Positions 16,264 to 25,817 are shown, counted from the stretch's first letter. The stretch is DNA of 64,000 bases from Massilia sp. CF038 (GCF_900129765.1 NZ_FQWU01000001.1:310001-374000), one strand, 5' to 3'. Notes: a model not told the origin generated them from the letters alone. Translations and numbers: made by a program.

Positions 16264-17171
16264 GTGGCTAGCCAGTCGCGGTGCACCAAAAAGTCCGTGT
16301 ACAGGGCCGCTTCGGGCGTGCCGTCTTCGGGCTTCCAGTCGTAGCGCCATTTGACGATGGGCGGCATCGACATCAGGATCGCTTCGGTACGGCCGCCCGA
16401 CTGCAGGCCAAACAGGGTGCCGCGGTCGAATACCAGGTTGAACTCGACATAGCGGCCGCGCCGGTATGCCTGGAAGTCGCGTTCGCGCTCACCGTAAGGC
16501 GTATCCTTGCGCGCCTTCAGGATGGGCAGATAGGCGCTCAGGAAACTGTCGCCCACACTTTGCACCATCGCGTAACTGGCATCGAAGCCAGGCGCGTTGA
16601 AGTCGTCAAAGAAGATGCCACCCACACCGCGCGGCTCCTTGCGGTGCTTCAAATAGAAATACTCGTCGCACCACTTTTTGTAGCGCGGATGCAGGTCGTC
16701 GCCAAACGGGGCGAGCGCATCGCGGCAGCTCTGGTGGAAGTGACGCGTATCGTCGACGTTGCCGTAGTACGGGGTCAGGTCCATGCCGCCGCCAAACCAC
16801 CATACCGGTTCCTGGCCTTCGGCCGTGGTGGTGAAAAAGCGCACGTTCATGTGCACTGTTGGGGCGTAAGGGTTGCGCGGGTGGATCACCAGCGAGACCC
16901 CCATCGCCTCCCACGAGCGGCCTGCCAGTTCCGGACGGCCAGCTGCTGCCGATGGCGGCAGATTTGCCCCCATGACGTGCGAAAAGTTCACGCCGCCACG
17001 TTCAATGACATTGCCTTCCTCGATCAGCCGTGAAACGCCACCGCCGCCTTCGGGCCGCTGCCATGCATCGCGCAGGAAGGGCTTGCCGTCGACTTCTTCC
17101 AGCGCCTGCACAATGCGCAACTGAAGATCGAGGAGCCAGGCCTTGACGGCCGCAGGGGAGGGGGAGGACAT
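16260..17171 (-). CDS. hemF: Oxygen-dependent coproporphyrinogen III oxidase
   Basis: 303 residues, the usual size. Signature motifs: [28 protein letters not shown] [35 protein letters not shown] and [12 protein letters not shown]. Converts coproporphyrinogen III to protoporphyrinogen IX in heme synthesis. ATG 17171 fits the family N-terminus; the in-frame extension to 17330 runs through a palindromic repeat and is not coding. In many betaproteobacteria it follows purD directly; here 5.2 kb separates the two. Confidence 0.95.
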   Translation of the reverse strand: MSSPSPAAVKAWLLDLQLRIVQALEEVDGKPFLRDAWQRPEGGGGVSRLIEEGNVIERGGVNFSHVMGANLPPSAAAGRPELAGRSWEAMGVSLVIHPRNPYAPTVHMNVRFFTTTAEGQEPVWWFGGGMDLTPYYGNVDDTRHFHQSCRDALAPFGDDLHPRYKKWCDEYFYLKHRKEPRGVGGIFFDDFNAPGFDASYAMVQSVGDSFLSAYLPILKARKDTPYGERERDFQAYRRGRYVEFNLVFDRGTLFGLQSGGRTEAILMSMPPIVKWRYDWKPEDGTPEAALYTDFLVHRDWLAT

Positions 17172-17248
17172 TCTTACGGGATCAGGAAATGAAAATTTGA
17201 GGGCGAATTGTACACTGTTCGGGTGTTTTATGATATGGGAGGGTTTGG

Positions 17249-17358
17249 CGGAGCAAAGGTGGAATAGGTCCCCGCCTTCGCGAGGACGATGTGCCGCAAC
17301 GCCGTCGTCCTCGCGAAGGCGCCGGCGCATGCGCCGGCCCTATTCCACTCTCGCTCCG
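17249..17358. repeat. REP-like palindromic repeat, arms in reversed order
   Basis: Outer arms CGGAGC and GGTGGAATAGG (17249-17267) pair with CCCTATTCCAC and GCTCCG (17338-17358). Inside are CCCGCCTTCGCGAGGACG and its complement. Compared with other copies, the half-units are inverted: the ATTCC ends lie outside and the CGATGT ends inside, the way BIMEs combine REP units in different orientations. It lies between hemF (5' end) and the VOC gene (3' end). Confidence 0.85.
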
Positions 17359-17373
17359 TCGAACCTTGTACTT

Positions 17374-17742
17374 TTACGCAGCCGGCAAATGACAAACCGC
17401 CTCCATATTGTGCCCATCGGGATCGAGCACAAACGCCCCATAGTAGTTGGGATGATAATGCGCCCGCACCCCCGGCGCCCCGTTATCCTTGCCGCCGGCG
17501 GCAATTGCAGCGGCATAAAACGCATCCACAATGGCCCGCGACTGCACCCCAAACGCCAAATGCGTAGGCGGCTGATTGGGCGTGCCTTGCACGATCCAGA
17601 AGTCCGGCTTGCGGTTTTCGCCAAAGCCGGCGGCGCCTGGCACCTCCATGATGACCGCGTAGTTAATCGGGGCGAGAGCGGCGGTATAAAACGCCTTGCT
17701 CTTTTCGAAGTTACTGACGACGATACCTGCGTGATCGATCAT
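17374..17742 (-). CDS. VOC (glyoxalase/dioxygenase-fold) family protein
   Basis: 122 residues. MIDHAGIVVSNFEKSKAFYTAALAP is the typical first strand-helix of the VOC fold, and FVLDPDGHNMEAVCH ends it with the metal-ligand Glu. Strong SD AGGAGG before ATG 17742. Small VOC proteins may isomerise, cleave or simply bind small molecules; the substrate cannot be inferred. First gene inside the hemF-purD block. Confidence 0.88.
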   Translation of the reverse strand: MIDHAGIVVSNFEKSKAFYTAALAPINYAVIMEVPGAAGFGENRKPDFWIVQGTPNQPPTHLAFGVQSRAIVDAFYAAAIAAGGKDNGAPGVRAHYHPNYYGAFVLDPDGHNMEAVCHLPAA

Positions 17743-17798
17743 GCTGCCTCCTGTTGAAAGCTTGTCGGTTTGACCCTCCCCCGATTGTAGTGCGTTTT

Positions 17799-18992
17799 TC
17801 AGACGGACTGCGGACACTGCACCAGCCCCGCGCCCACATCGAAGGGATCGAAGCCTTGTTTCAGGTGGTTGCTGGTGGCTGAGCCGGCCAGCCGGCCTAT
17901 CAGGTTGAACACATTGAGCGCATTGCGCTCGGCCAGCTGCTGCGCCCACAGCGCCGCCACGCCCGCCACGTGGGGCGTGGCCATGCTGGTGCCGCTCATG
18001 GTTTGCAAGCCCCCGCCCAGCTTGGCCGAGACGATGGCCACACCTGGTGCGCTGACATTGGCACCGGTATTGGAGAAGGGCGCGGTATCGTAGCCGGCTG
18101 GCGATTCCCCCAGTGCGGCTACCGACACAACGCCTTCGGCAATGGCTGGCGGGCTGACGGCCACTTCGAAATCCGGATCCTGGTCGCGCCGGCTCTCGTT
18201 GCCGGCCGCCGCAATGATCAGCGTGGGGTGGGTTTGCAGACCACGTGCGCGCACATGCTCGGACAGGCTGTCGAACAGGCGCGTGTTGGTGCGGTAGCCT
18301 TCCAGCGCGCGCGAGGTGGCCAGCTCGGCCGGCATGCCGCCGTCGATCAGTTGCTTGACGTAGCCGCCGAAGTCCATGCCGATGGACATGGAAATGATGT
18401 GCGCTCCTTCTTCAACCGCCCACAAAATGGCCTCGACAATATGGTCGCTCGAACCGCCGCCACCACTGTCGAGTACTTTGCCGATGAGGGCGCGGTTGAC
18501 CCCAGGCGCCACGCCAATGCGCGTGCCATTCACGGCGCGCCCGAATATGGTCCCAGCACAATGGGTGCCATGACCATGCTGGTCGCCATTGCCCTCGCCC
18601 GTGAAGTCCCGTTGCACCAGATCGACACCGGCAAAGGCCGGGTGACCGCTGTCGATGCCGGTGTCGATCACAGCCACAACGATGCCTTCGCCAGTGAAGG
18701 GCGAGGTGTCGGCCGCCACTGCGTGCACGCCCCAGGTAACCGTTTGCGCGGCGACGGGGACATCGCTGGTATCGAAGGGCGACACCAGCCGCATGGGCAC
18801 GGCGGGTGCCACGGCGATGACGCCGCTGTCGCGTGTGAGGAAGGGAATGCTGCGGCGGTCAATGTCGCGCGATTCGGCCGCCAGGCCCTGGACTGCGGCG
18901 TCGGCCGTGTTGGCCTGCAGGGTGGCAGCGCCGCGCCACACGTCGCGCGTGGCAAGGCTGTTGGATCTTAAAATGATGTGCCTGGTTTTCAT
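17799..18992 (-). CDS. S8 family (subtilisin-like) serine peptidase
   Basis: 397 residues with an intact triad: D110 (VVAVIDTGID), H141 (HGHGTHCAG), S336 (GTSMATPHVAG) and oxyanion Asn in AAAGNE. No hydrophobic signal peptide is visible; the first 60 residues are polar and might be a short propeptide. A cysteine-containing GLVQCPQSV ends the protein. Located 56 bp upstream of the VOC gene on the same strand. Target unknown. Confidence 0.9.
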   Translation of the reverse strand: MKTRHIILRSNSLATRDVWRGAATLQANTADAAVQGLAAESRDIDRRSIPFLTRDSGVIAVAPAVPMRLVSPFDTSDVPVAAQTVTWGVHAVAADTSPFTGEGIVVAVIDTGIDSGHPAFAGVDLVQRDFTGEGNGDQHGHGTHCAGTIFGRAVNGTRIGVAPGVNRALIGKVLDSGGGGSSDHIVEAILWAVEEGAHIISMSIGMDFGGYVKQLIDGGMPAELATSRALEGYRTNTRLFDSLSEHVRARGLQTHPTLIIAAAGNESRRDQDPDFEVAVSPPAIAEGVVSVAALGESPAGYDTAPFSNTGANVSAPGVAIVSAKLGGGLQTMSGTSMATPHVAGVAALWAQQLAERNALNVFNLIGRLAGSATSNHLKQGFDPFDVGAGLVQCPQSV

Positions 18993-19048
18993 TTGGTCTC
19001 TCCCGTGGATGGTATGGGTGAGATCAATGGAAGAGAAGAAGGTTCGGC

Positions 19049-20134
19049 CTAGCGCACCGCTGGCAGGATGTGTGTCACCAGGATTTGGCCGCCTTGCTGC
19101 GCTTTCGGAGAATTGTAATTTTCACCGGTAAAGACGGCGACCAGGTCCAGTTCGGGCACAACAAAAATGAACTGGCCTCCGTTCCCGTCGGCGTAGTGCA
19201 CCTTGATGCTGCGTCCCTGATAAGTGACCTCACGCATCCACCAAAGGTAGCCGTAAGGGGTGTCGTTGATGGCAGTGTGGCTTGCCGTCGCCTGCGCGAT
19301 CCAGGCAGACGACACCAGCTGGCGCCCTTGCCACTGCCCCTTCTGCAGCACCAGTTGGCCAATTCTTGCCATGTCGCGCGGGCGCATGGCGATGTGGCCG
19401 CCTGTGTCGGTCTGGCGCTTGCTGTCGAAGCTGGCCCAGCGGGCGTCGCGAATGCCCAGTGGGGTAAACAGGTACTGACCGGCAAACTCGGGAATCGGCC
19501 GCTTGCTTGCTTCCGACACAATGCGCCCTAATGTCACCACACCACCGGTACAGTAAAACGTGGCGCTGCCGGGCGTGCTGCCAGCTGGCAGGTCGAGGAA
19601 GAAGCGTACCCAATCGGTGGACTTGTACATCTTGTCTTCCTGGCCGGGCGAGCTGGCGCTGAAGTCGTTGCACGCCTGACCGCTGCGCATGGTCAGCAGA
19701 TGCGCGAGCGTGATGCCGCGGGTCAGCCCGGGGGTGTTGGGGTATGGCCCATTCAGGCGCGTCGCAATCGACTCGTCGACGCCGCTCAGCATGCCCTGAT
19801 CGATGGCAATTCCAACCATCAGCGAGGTGATGCTTTTGGTGGCCGAACGCAAGTCATGCAGGCTGTCCTTGTCATAACCGTTCCAGTAGCGTTCGAAGAC
19901 TGGTTTGCCATGTCGTAGCACCAGCATGCTGGCCAAGCCATGATTGGCCGGCAAGCTCTGCGCCGCCTGCTCCAGTAATGCGCCATCCATGTCGGCCTCG
20001 GCCGGTGCCGACAGTGTCCATTGTTCGTCCGGTGCCGGTGTGGCCTTGATGGGCGGCGCGTTATTGCCGCCGCCACAACCCTGCAAAAGCAGGCCCAGAA
20101 CAGCGTTTGCCAACAGGGTGCAAAGTAGTTTCAT
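19049..20134 (-). CDS. Class C beta-lactamase-related serine hydrolase, lipoprotein
   Basis: 361 residues. Lipobox LLQG-C20 after a hydrophobic signal, so it is likely anchored in a membrane facing the periplasm. Catalytic S-x-x-K is SATK (S97, K100); a Tyr motif appears as YCTGG and the third motif region as DGNGGQ. Family members are esterases, peptidases or carboxypeptidases, and true beta-lactamase action is not implied. ATG 20134 gives a clean signal; ATG 20152 and 20149 are in-frame alternatives. Upstream extension to 20848 lies over the response regulator on the other strand. Confidence 0.85.
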   Translation of the reverse strand: MKLLCTLLANAVLGLLLQGCGGGNNAPPIKATPAPDEQWTLSAPAEADMDGALLEQAAQSLPANHGLASMLVLRHGKPVFERYWNGYDKDSLHDLRSATKSITSLMVGIAIDQGMLSGVDESIATRLNGPYPNTPGLTRGITLAHLLTMRSGQACNDFSASSPGQEDKMYKSTDWVRFFLDLPAGSTPGSATFYCTGGVVTLGRIVSEASKRPIPEFAGQYLFTPLGIRDARWASFDSKRQTDTGGHIAMRPRDMARIGQLVLQKGQWQGRQLVSSAWIAQATASHTAINDTPYGYLWWMREVTYQGRSIKVHYADGNGGQFIFVVPELDLVAVFTGENYNSPKAQQGGQILVTHILPAVR

Positions 20135-20217
20135 CGTCGCTTGTCTCATCATATTGAAGCGGGACGGCGCGGCGCGCTGTAACCCTGGAAGAAATTGTAC
20201 GGAGACCAAGCTTTGGC

Positions 20218-20244
20218 TTGTCTTAAGGTTGGCCCGCCTATAAT
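20218..20244 (+). promoter_or_regulatory. Likely sigma-70 promoter giving a leaderless transcript
   Basis: A perfect TATAAT (20239-20244) ends 5 bases before the ATG at 20250, with TTGTCT (20218-20223) as a possible -35 at a short 15-bp spacing. A start site 6-7 bases after the -10 would fall at the A of the ATG, and no SD is visible. Confidence 0.5.
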
Positions 20245-20249
20245 TGGGC

Positions 20250-20906
20250 ATGCACATACTCATTGTCGAAGATGATCTGGACCTTGGACTGGCCTTGCAG
20301 CGCGCGCTCAAGGCGGACGGGTTGTCCAGCGAGTGGGTCAGGCGCGTGGCCGATGCGCCAGGCTCGTTTGAAGGCCTGACCTTCGACTGCGTGCTGCTCG
20401 ACCTGTCGCTACCGGACGGTACCGGCATGCACCTGCTGGCGCGCTGGCGTGCTGCCGGCGTCGACATCCCGATCATTCTTGTCACCGCCAAGGCCATGCT
20501 GGAAGATCGTCTGGCTGGCCTCGACGGCGGGGCGGACGATTTCGTTGTCAAGCCGTTTGCAATGGCGGAACTGGTGTCGCGCATTCGCGCTGTACTGCGC
20601 CGCTCTGCCCGCCAGTCAACCGAGGTGTGGACCATCGGTGCTATTGAAATCGAGCCGCGTAAGCACCTGGCGCGGTTGAACGGGAACAAGGTCGATCTGT
20701 CGCCGCGCGAATTCCAGCTGATACTGGAACTGGCGCGTGAACCAGGAATGGTGGTGGCCAAGGGCACCTTGTCGCAGCGTCTGGAGCCGCTGGGCGATCC
20801 GGTTGACTTCGGGGCAGTGGAGGTCCACATCTGCAATTTGCGGCGCAAAATCGGGGTGGAACGGATCCAGACCGTGCGCGGTATTGGCTACTTGCTGGCG
20901 CCATGA
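20250..20906 (+). CDS. OmpR/PhoB-family response regulator
   Basis: 218 residues. Receiver with phospho-acceptor D51 (VLLDLSLPDG) and Lys in VVKPFAMAEL, then a winged-helix DNA-binding domain (DLSPREFQLILEL; VEVHICNLRRKIG; RGIGYLL). Similar to QseB/PmrA-type regulators. Overlaps the kinase gene by 4 bp (ATGA). Start ATG 20250 (MHILIVEDD) is preferred to a TTG six bases upstream. Confidence 0.93.
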   Translation: MHILIVEDDLDLGLALQRALKADGLSSEWVRRVADAPGSFEGLTFDCVLLDLSLPDGTGMHLLARWRAAGVDIPIILVTAKAMLEDRLAGLDGGADDFVVKPFAMAELVSRIRAVLRRSARQSTEVWTIGAIEIEPRKHLARLNGNKVDLSPREFQLILELAREPGMVVAKGTLSQRLEPLGDPVDFGAVEVHICNLRRKIGVERIQTVRGIGYLLAP

Positions 20907-22258
20907 TCGCGTCCCTTTTGCGGCCGACGCTGGTACGGCGCGTGTTCCTGTCGCTGCTGATTGCCAGCTTCCTGATCTGGATCGTGATGATGGCGGTCAA
21001 CCTGAGCGTGACCCTGAGCGACAAGCGCACTGGCGACGAAGTCGCCAATCTGACTGCGTATCTGGCCGATGGCCTGGCCAAGATGGACAGCGACCAGTCG
21101 GCGCGGGCCTTTGTTTTCGGCGCCATCGGTGAGACCCGGCGCGATGCCTACAACTGGCGCAATTTTCAGGAAGTCAAATACCAGCTGCGCAATCAGGATG
21201 GCAAGGTGATTTTATCGAACCTGCGACCGGGCGAGGCAGCGTTGACCGGGCAATCCGGCCAGCTTGGCGAAACGCGGTTTCGAGGTCAGCGCTACCTCAT
21301 GACCCGGGGCGCTGCGAGCCGCTGGACGGTCGATGTGGCGTTGCCGATGCACGATCTGTTTGGCGTGCTGCGCGATGACGCGCTGGGCCTCACGCTCGAT
21401 ATCGTGATCGCCTTCCCGCTGGTGTTCATTCCGGTATGGATCGCGGTGGCGCGTGGCCTGAAACCTTTGCAGCAGCTATCGGACCGCATTGCTGCGCGAG
21501 GTGCAGATGAACTATCGCCCCTCAATGTCGATCCAAAGTACGCCGAGATGAAGCCGCTGGTGGGCGCGCTTGACAGCCTGCTGCTGCAGCTGCAGCGCAA
21601 GGTCGACCGGGAGCACGCGTTTGTGCACGATGCCGCGCACGAGCTGCGCACCCCCATTGCCGTGATTTCAGCGCAGGCGCATGTGCTCAGTCTGGCGTCT
21701 GGCGCGCAGGAACGGCAGGAGGCAGAGCGCCAGATGGATCTGGCCATTGCGCGTGCCGGACATTTGATCCACCAGTTGCTCGATTTGGCGCGGCTCGACG
21801 GCAAGGCCCTGCCTGCGGCCATCGAGATCGATGTGGCCCAACTGGTGCGGGCCGATCTGGCGCAGCGTGTGCAGCTGGCGCAGACGCGCGGACTTGATTT
21901 GTCGTTCGACGCGCCCGATAAGTTGCTGTATGCGATTGAGCCGCAGGTGTTTCGCTCAGTCTTGCATAATCTGGTGGACAACGCGATCGCTTACACCCAG
22001 CAGGGTGGACGCGTTGTGGTTGAACTGAGTTTGCGTGCAGGGCAGCTGGTGCTGGCCGTGGCTGATAACGGGCCGGGCATACCGGTGCAGGAGCGCACGC
22101 TCGTGTTTGAACGTTTCTATCGGGTTGCAGGAAATGATGCGCCCGGGGCTGGACTGGGCCTGGCGATAGCGCGCCAGGCTGCAGCGGGGATGGGTGGGGA
22201 GATTAAGCTTGAGACAGGGCTTGACGCGCGAGGATGTCGCTTCACCCTCTGCCTTTAA
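20903..22258 (+). CDS. Sensor histidine kinase, QseC-like
   Basis: 451 residues. TM helix at about 14-36, periplasmic loop of ~125 residues, second TM near 160-183, HAMP-like linker, HisKA with H246 (HDAAHELRTPIAV), then HATPase with N-box NLVDNAIAYT, DNGPGIP and GAGLGLAIA. Cognate partner of the overlapping regulator gene. The loop looks like the QseC/PmrB type; its signal is unknown. Confidence 0.92.
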   Translation: MIASLLRPTLVRRVFLSLLIASFLIWIVMMAVNLSVTLSDKRTGDEVANLTAYLADGLAKMDSDQSARAFVFGAIGETRRDAYNWRNFQEVKYQLRNQDGKVILSNLRPGEAALTGQSGQLGETRFRGQRYLMTRGAASRWTVDVALPMHDLFGVLRDDALGLTLDIVIAFPLVFIPVWIAVARGLKPLQQLSDRIAARGADELSPLNVDPKYAEMKPLVGALDSLLLQLQRKVDREHAFVHDAAHELRTPIAVISAQAHVLSLASGAQERQEAERQMDLAIARAGHLIHQLLDLARLDGKALPAAIEIDVAQLVRADLAQRVQLAQTRGLDLSFDAPDKLLYAIEPQVFRSVLHNLVDNAIAYTQQGGRVVVELSLRAGQLVLAVADNGPGIPVQERTLVFERFYRVAGNDAPGAGLGLAIARQAAAGMGGEIKLETGLDARGCRFTLCL

Positions 22259-22259
22259 C

Positions 22260-22372
22260 ACATCGTCCTCGGGCTCGGCGCCCCCCTTGGCGGGGACCCA
22301 TACCACGCATCCGGGCTGAATTGTGCTTCTAAGCCGAGGTGCTATGGGTCCCCGCCTCCGCGAGGACGATGT
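22260..22372. repeat. REP-like palindromic repeat with a disrupted left arm
   Basis: Right arm ATGGGTCCCCGCC...CGAGGACGATGT is intact. The left arm starts ACATCGTCCTCG, then carries extra bases (about 22272-22288) before CGGGGACCCAT. It fills the gap between the convergent ends of the kinase gene and purD. Confidence 0.85.
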
Positions 22373-22375
22373 GGT

Positions 22376-23644
22376 TTAGTGTTTCAGACCGCGCCAGCCA
22401 ATGTCACGGCGGAACTGTGCGCCATTGAAGTGGATCTGATCAACCGTCTCATACGCCTGCTTTTGCGCCATGCGCACGCTGTCGCCCAGACCGACCACGC
22501 ACAGCACGCGTCCGCCGTTCGTCTGCAGCTTGCCCTGCACCTGGGTGGTGCCGGCGTGGAAGGTCACGCATTCCGGCGTTTCGGCAGGAATGCCATCAAT
22601 CACATCGCCCTTGCGTGGATCGTCCGGATAGCCGGCGGCAGCCATGACCACGCCCACGGCAGTGCGACGGTCCCATTCCAGTTCCACGGCGTCCAGCGTG
22701 CCGTTGACCGCGTGCTCCATGACCGCCACCAGATCGCTTTTCAGGCGCGCCATGATGGGCTGGGTTTCCGGGTCGCCCATGCGGCAATTGAATTCCAGCG
22801 TGCGTGGATTGCCGGCGCTGTCGATCATCAGACCGGCATACAGGAAGCCGGTGAACACAATGCCATCTTTCGCCATGCCGGCAATGGTCGGGTTGATGAT
22901 TTCGCGCATCACGCGCGCATGCATGGCCGGGGTCACGATCGGCGCTGGCGAATACGCGCCCATGCCGCCCGTGTTCGGGCCTTCATCCTGGTCTTTCAGA
23001 CGCTTGTGGTCCTGGCTGGTAGCCAGCGGCAGGATGTTCTTGCCGTCGCACATGACGATGAAGCTGGCTTCCTCGCCGGCCAAAAACTCTTCAATCACGA
23101 TGCGCGCACCAGCGTCGCCAAAGCGGTTGTCGGCCAGCATGTGGTCAACGGCAGCGTGTGCTTCGCCGAGCGACATGGCCACCACCACCCCTTTGCCGGC
23201 AGCCAGGCCGTCAGCCTTGATGACGATTGGTGCGCCTTCCTGGTCGATGTAAGCATGGGCCAGTTCCGGATCGGTAAAGCTCTGATACTTGGCCGTTGGA
23301 ATGCCGTGGCGCTGCATGAAAGCCTTGGCGAAATCTTTCGAGCTTTCCAGCTGCGCTGCTTCGCGCGTGGGGCCAAAGATCTTCAGGCCACGGCCGCGGA
23401 ACAGGTCGACAATGCCGGCAGCCAGTGGCACTTCAGGTCCAACCACGGTCAGGCTGATGTTTTCTTTCTGGACGAAATCGGCCAGCTGAGCCGGATCGCT
23501 CAGTTCGATATTGACCAGGCGGATGTCGCGCGCCGTGCCACCGTTGCCAGGTGCCACGTAGACCATTTGAATCCGTTCGGATTGGGCCAGTTTCCAGGCG
23601 AGGGCGTGTTCACGGCCACCAGAGCCGACTACCAGAATTTTCAT
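22376..23644 (-). CDS. purD: Phosphoribosylamine-glycine ligase (GARS)
   Basis: 422 residues, normal length. N-terminal VVGSGGREHALAWKLAQS, ATP-grasp motifs KADGLAAGKGVVVA and GEEASFIVMCDG, and the EFNCRMGDPETQ metal site. Second step of purine synthesis. Four bases after yebC on the same strand. Confidence 0.97.
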   Translation of the reverse strand: MKILVVGSGGREHALAWKLAQSERIQMVYVAPGNGGTARDIRLVNIELSDPAQLADFVQKENISLTVVGPEVPLAAGIVDLFRGRGLKIFGPTREAAQLESSKDFAKAFMQRHGIPTAKYQSFTDPELAHAYIDQEGAPIVIKADGLAAGKGVVVAMSLGEAHAAVDHMLADNRFGDAGARIVIEEFLAGEEASFIVMCDGKNILPLATSQDHKRLKDQDEGPNTGGMGAYSPAPIVTPAMHARVMREIINPTIAGMAKDGIVFTGFLYAGLMIDSAGNPRTLEFNCRMGDPETQPIMARLKSDLVAVMEHAVNGTLDAVELEWDRRTAVGVVMAAAGYPDDPRKGDVIDGIPAETPECVTFHAGTTQVQGKLQTNGGRVLCVVGLGDSVRMAQKQAYETVDQIHFNGAQFRRDIGWRGLKH

Positions 23645-23648
23645 AATC

Positions 23649-24374
23649 TCAGTCTTCGATCAGGGCGTTGGTATAGACTTCCTGGACATCGTCGAGGTTC
23701 TCGAGTGCATCCAGAATTTTTTGCATCTTGATGCCATCTTCGCCCGAAAACACAGTTTCCGTGGCGGGCTTCATGATGATCTCGGCCACTTCGGCCTTGA
23801 AGCCGGCTTTTTCAAGCGCATCTTTCACGCTGGCGAACTTGAACGGGTCGCACAGCACTTCGAAGCCGCCTTCCTCATCGGCCACCACGTCGTCGGCGCC
23901 AGCTTCGAGCGCGCATTCCATCAGCGCGTCTTCGTTGGTGCCGGGAGCGAACAGGAACTGGCCGCAATGCTGGAACATGAAGGCAACCGAACCCTCGGTG
24001 CCCATGTTGCCGCCGTGCTTGTTGAACGCGTGCCGGACTTCGGCCACGGTGCGCACCCGGTTGTCGGTCATGCAGTCAACAATGATGGCGGCGCCGCCGA
24101 TGCCGTAGCCTTCGTAGCGCACTTCTTCGTAGTTGACGCCTTCCAGGCCGCCCGAACCACGCTGGATGGCGCGGGTGACGTTTTCTTTCGGCATGTTGGC
24201 ATCAGCAGCCTTGTCCACCGCCAGGCGCAAACGCGGGTTGGCCGCGATGTCGGCCCCGCCCATGCGTGCTGCCACGGTGATTTCCTTGATCAGGCGGGTC
24301 CAGATCTTGCCGCGCTTGGCGTCAGTCGCGGCTTTCTTGTGCTTGATGTTGGCCCATTTGCTGTGTCCAGCCAT
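23649..24374 (-). CDS. yebC: YebC/PmpR-family protein
   Basis: 241 residues. Family N-terminus [23 protein letters not shown], which fixes the start at ATG 24374 (SD AAGGAA), and GRGSGG-like [21 protein letters not shown]. Known as a transcription regulator in some bacteria and as a factor that relieves ribosome stalling in others. Linked to purD. Confidence 0.96.
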   Translation of the reverse strand: MAGHSKWANIKHKKAATDAKRGKIWTRLIKEITVAARMGGADIAANPRLRLAVDKAADANMPKENVTRAIQRGSGGLEGVNYEEVRYEGYGIGGAAIIVDCMTDNRVRTVAEVRHAFNKHGGNMGTEGSVAFMFQHCGQFLFAPGTNEDALMECALEAGADDVVADEEGGFEVLCDPFKFASVKDALEKAGFKAEVAEIIMKPATETVFSGEDGIKMQKILDALENLDDVQEVYTNALIED

Positions 24375-24483
24375 GTCAAAATTCCTTAGACGGTATGCAA
24401 GAGTGGCCGACATTTTACCATAGGGGTTGGTGTAAATTTCGCCGCCCCAAGCTGGCTGCGGCGATTCGTTTTACAATCGTCAG

Positions 24484-25407
24484 ATGAGCAAAAGCGCAAC
24501 TGACGTTCCCCATCCTCCCATTCCGCGCCCGGCCTTGCTGGCCGGACTGGCCATCGCCATTGGCGGCGCCGTGCTGTTCTCCACCAAGGCGATCGTGGCC
24601 AAGCTGCTCTACCGCTACCAGCTGGACGCGGTCACCGTGATTGCCTTCCGCATGCTGTTTTCGGTCCCCGTCTTCGCCGCTATTGCACTTTGGCAAATGC
24701 GTACCCAGCCTGCATTAAGTGTCAAAGACCGCTGGCGTCTGGTGTTTCTGGGACTGATTGGCTACTACGTTTCCAGCATGTTCGATTTTCTGGGGCTGCA
24801 ATACATCTCTGTGGGGCTGGAACGGCTGATTCTGTTCCTGACGCCCACCTTTGTTCTGCTGTTCACCGCGTTTTTTCTCAAGCGCCATATCAGCCGCACC
24901 GAGTGGCTGTCGCTGGCGGTGGCCTATTGCGGCATCGTGCTGGTGTTCTGGCATGACCTGCACAGCGGCATGAAGGCGGTGGTGCTGGGCTCATCGCTGG
25001 TGCTGGGTTCGGCTATTTCCTACGCTATTTACCTGATTCAGTCCGGCGAACTTGTGCGCCGCATTGGTTCCGTGCGGTTGGTGTCCTACGCCATGTGCGT
25101 GGCCAGCGCGGCCTGCATCGGCCAGTATTTCCTGCTGCGCCCTGTGGCGGGATTGGTTCAGCCAGCCGCTGTGTACGGCTTGTCGCTGCTGAACGGGATC
25201 TTTTGCACCATTTTGCCGGTCTTCATGACCATGCTGGCCGTGCAGCGGATTGGTGCTGCCACCGCATCTCAGGCCGGCATGGTCGGGCCCGTGTCGACCC
25301 TGTTCCTGGGCGCGCTGGTGCTGGGCGAACCGATTACCGTGATCCAGCTGGCCGGTACAGCGCTGGTGATGACCGGCATTTACATGCTGTCGACAAAAAA
25401 ATCATAA
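24484..25407 (+). CDS. DMT-superfamily (EamA) transporter
   Basis: 307 residues with about ten TM helices in two EamA repeats (first from residue ~15, second from ~165). SD is not striking. EamA proteins export amino acids or other metabolites; the substrate is not inferable. Nine bases separate it from mgsA, so they probably share a transcript. Confidence 0.9.
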   Translation: MSKSATDVPHPPIPRPALLAGLAIAIGGAVLFSTKAIVAKLLYRYQLDAVTVIAFRMLFSVPVFAAIALWQMRTQPALSVKDRWRLVFLGLIGYYVSSMFDFLGLQYISVGLERLILFLTPTFVLLFTAFFLKRHISRTEWLSLAVAYCGIVLVFWHDLHSGMKAVVLGSSLVLGSAISYAIYLIQSGELVRRIGSVRLVSYAMCVASAACIGQYFLLRPVAGLVQPAAVYGLSLLNGIFCTILPVFMTMLAVQRIGAATASQAGMVGPVSTLFLGALVLGEPITVIQLAGTALVMTGIYMLSTKKS

Positions 25408-25416
25408 GGAGAGACG

Positions 25417-25806
25417 ATGAAACCACGGATTGCGCTGATTGCGCACGACAAGAAAAAAGACGACATGATCACGCTGGCGGCAGAGTACATCGACTTTCTG
25501 CGCGGCTGCTATCTGACTGCCACCGGCACCACGGGCGGGCGGCTGGCCAATGAGCTGGGCTTGACCATCGACCGCAAGCACTCCGGCCCCTTCGGCGGCG
25601 ACCTGCAAATTGGCTCGATGCTGGTCGACGGCCAGATCGACGCCGTAATTTTTCTGCGCGACCCCATGACGCCGCAGCCGCACGAACCCGATATCAATGC
25701 GCTGGTGCGCGCCTGCGACGTGCATAACGTTGCCTGCGCGACCAATGTATCCACCGCCCACTTGGTGCTGTGTCAGCTCAAGCTGGCCACACGCAAACAA
25801 CCCTAG
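25417..25806 (+). CDS. mgsA: Methylglyoxal synthase
   Basis: 129 residues. Conserved [20 protein letters not shown], the [12 protein letters not shown] loop with catalytic Asp, [14 protein letters not shown] and [10 protein letters not shown]. Turns dihydroxyacetone phosphate into methylglyoxal. Good SD AAGGAG. The following gene codes for a quinone oxidoreductase, which could help with reactive carbonyls (inference). Confidence 0.95.
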   Translation: MKPRIALIAHDKKKDDMITLAAEYIDFLRGCYLTATGTTGGRLANELGLTIDRKHSGPFGGDLQIGSMLVDGQIDAVIFLRDPMTPQPHEPDINALVRACDVHNVACATNVSTAHLVLCQLKLATRKQP

Positions 25807-25817
25807 GAGTCAGCACA

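Noticed and set aside
16264-16350. N-terminal extension of NadD
   Set aside because: The extension overlaps hemF and lacks homology; GTG 16263 overlaps the hemF stop in the usual 4-bp way.
17172-17330. N-terminal extension of HemF
   Set aside because: It would run through the palindromic repeat; the family start is at ATG 17171.
20153-20848. Long N-terminal extension of the lipoprotein hydrolase
   Set aside because: It lies antisense to the response regulator gene, and the lipobox signal must be at the N-terminus.
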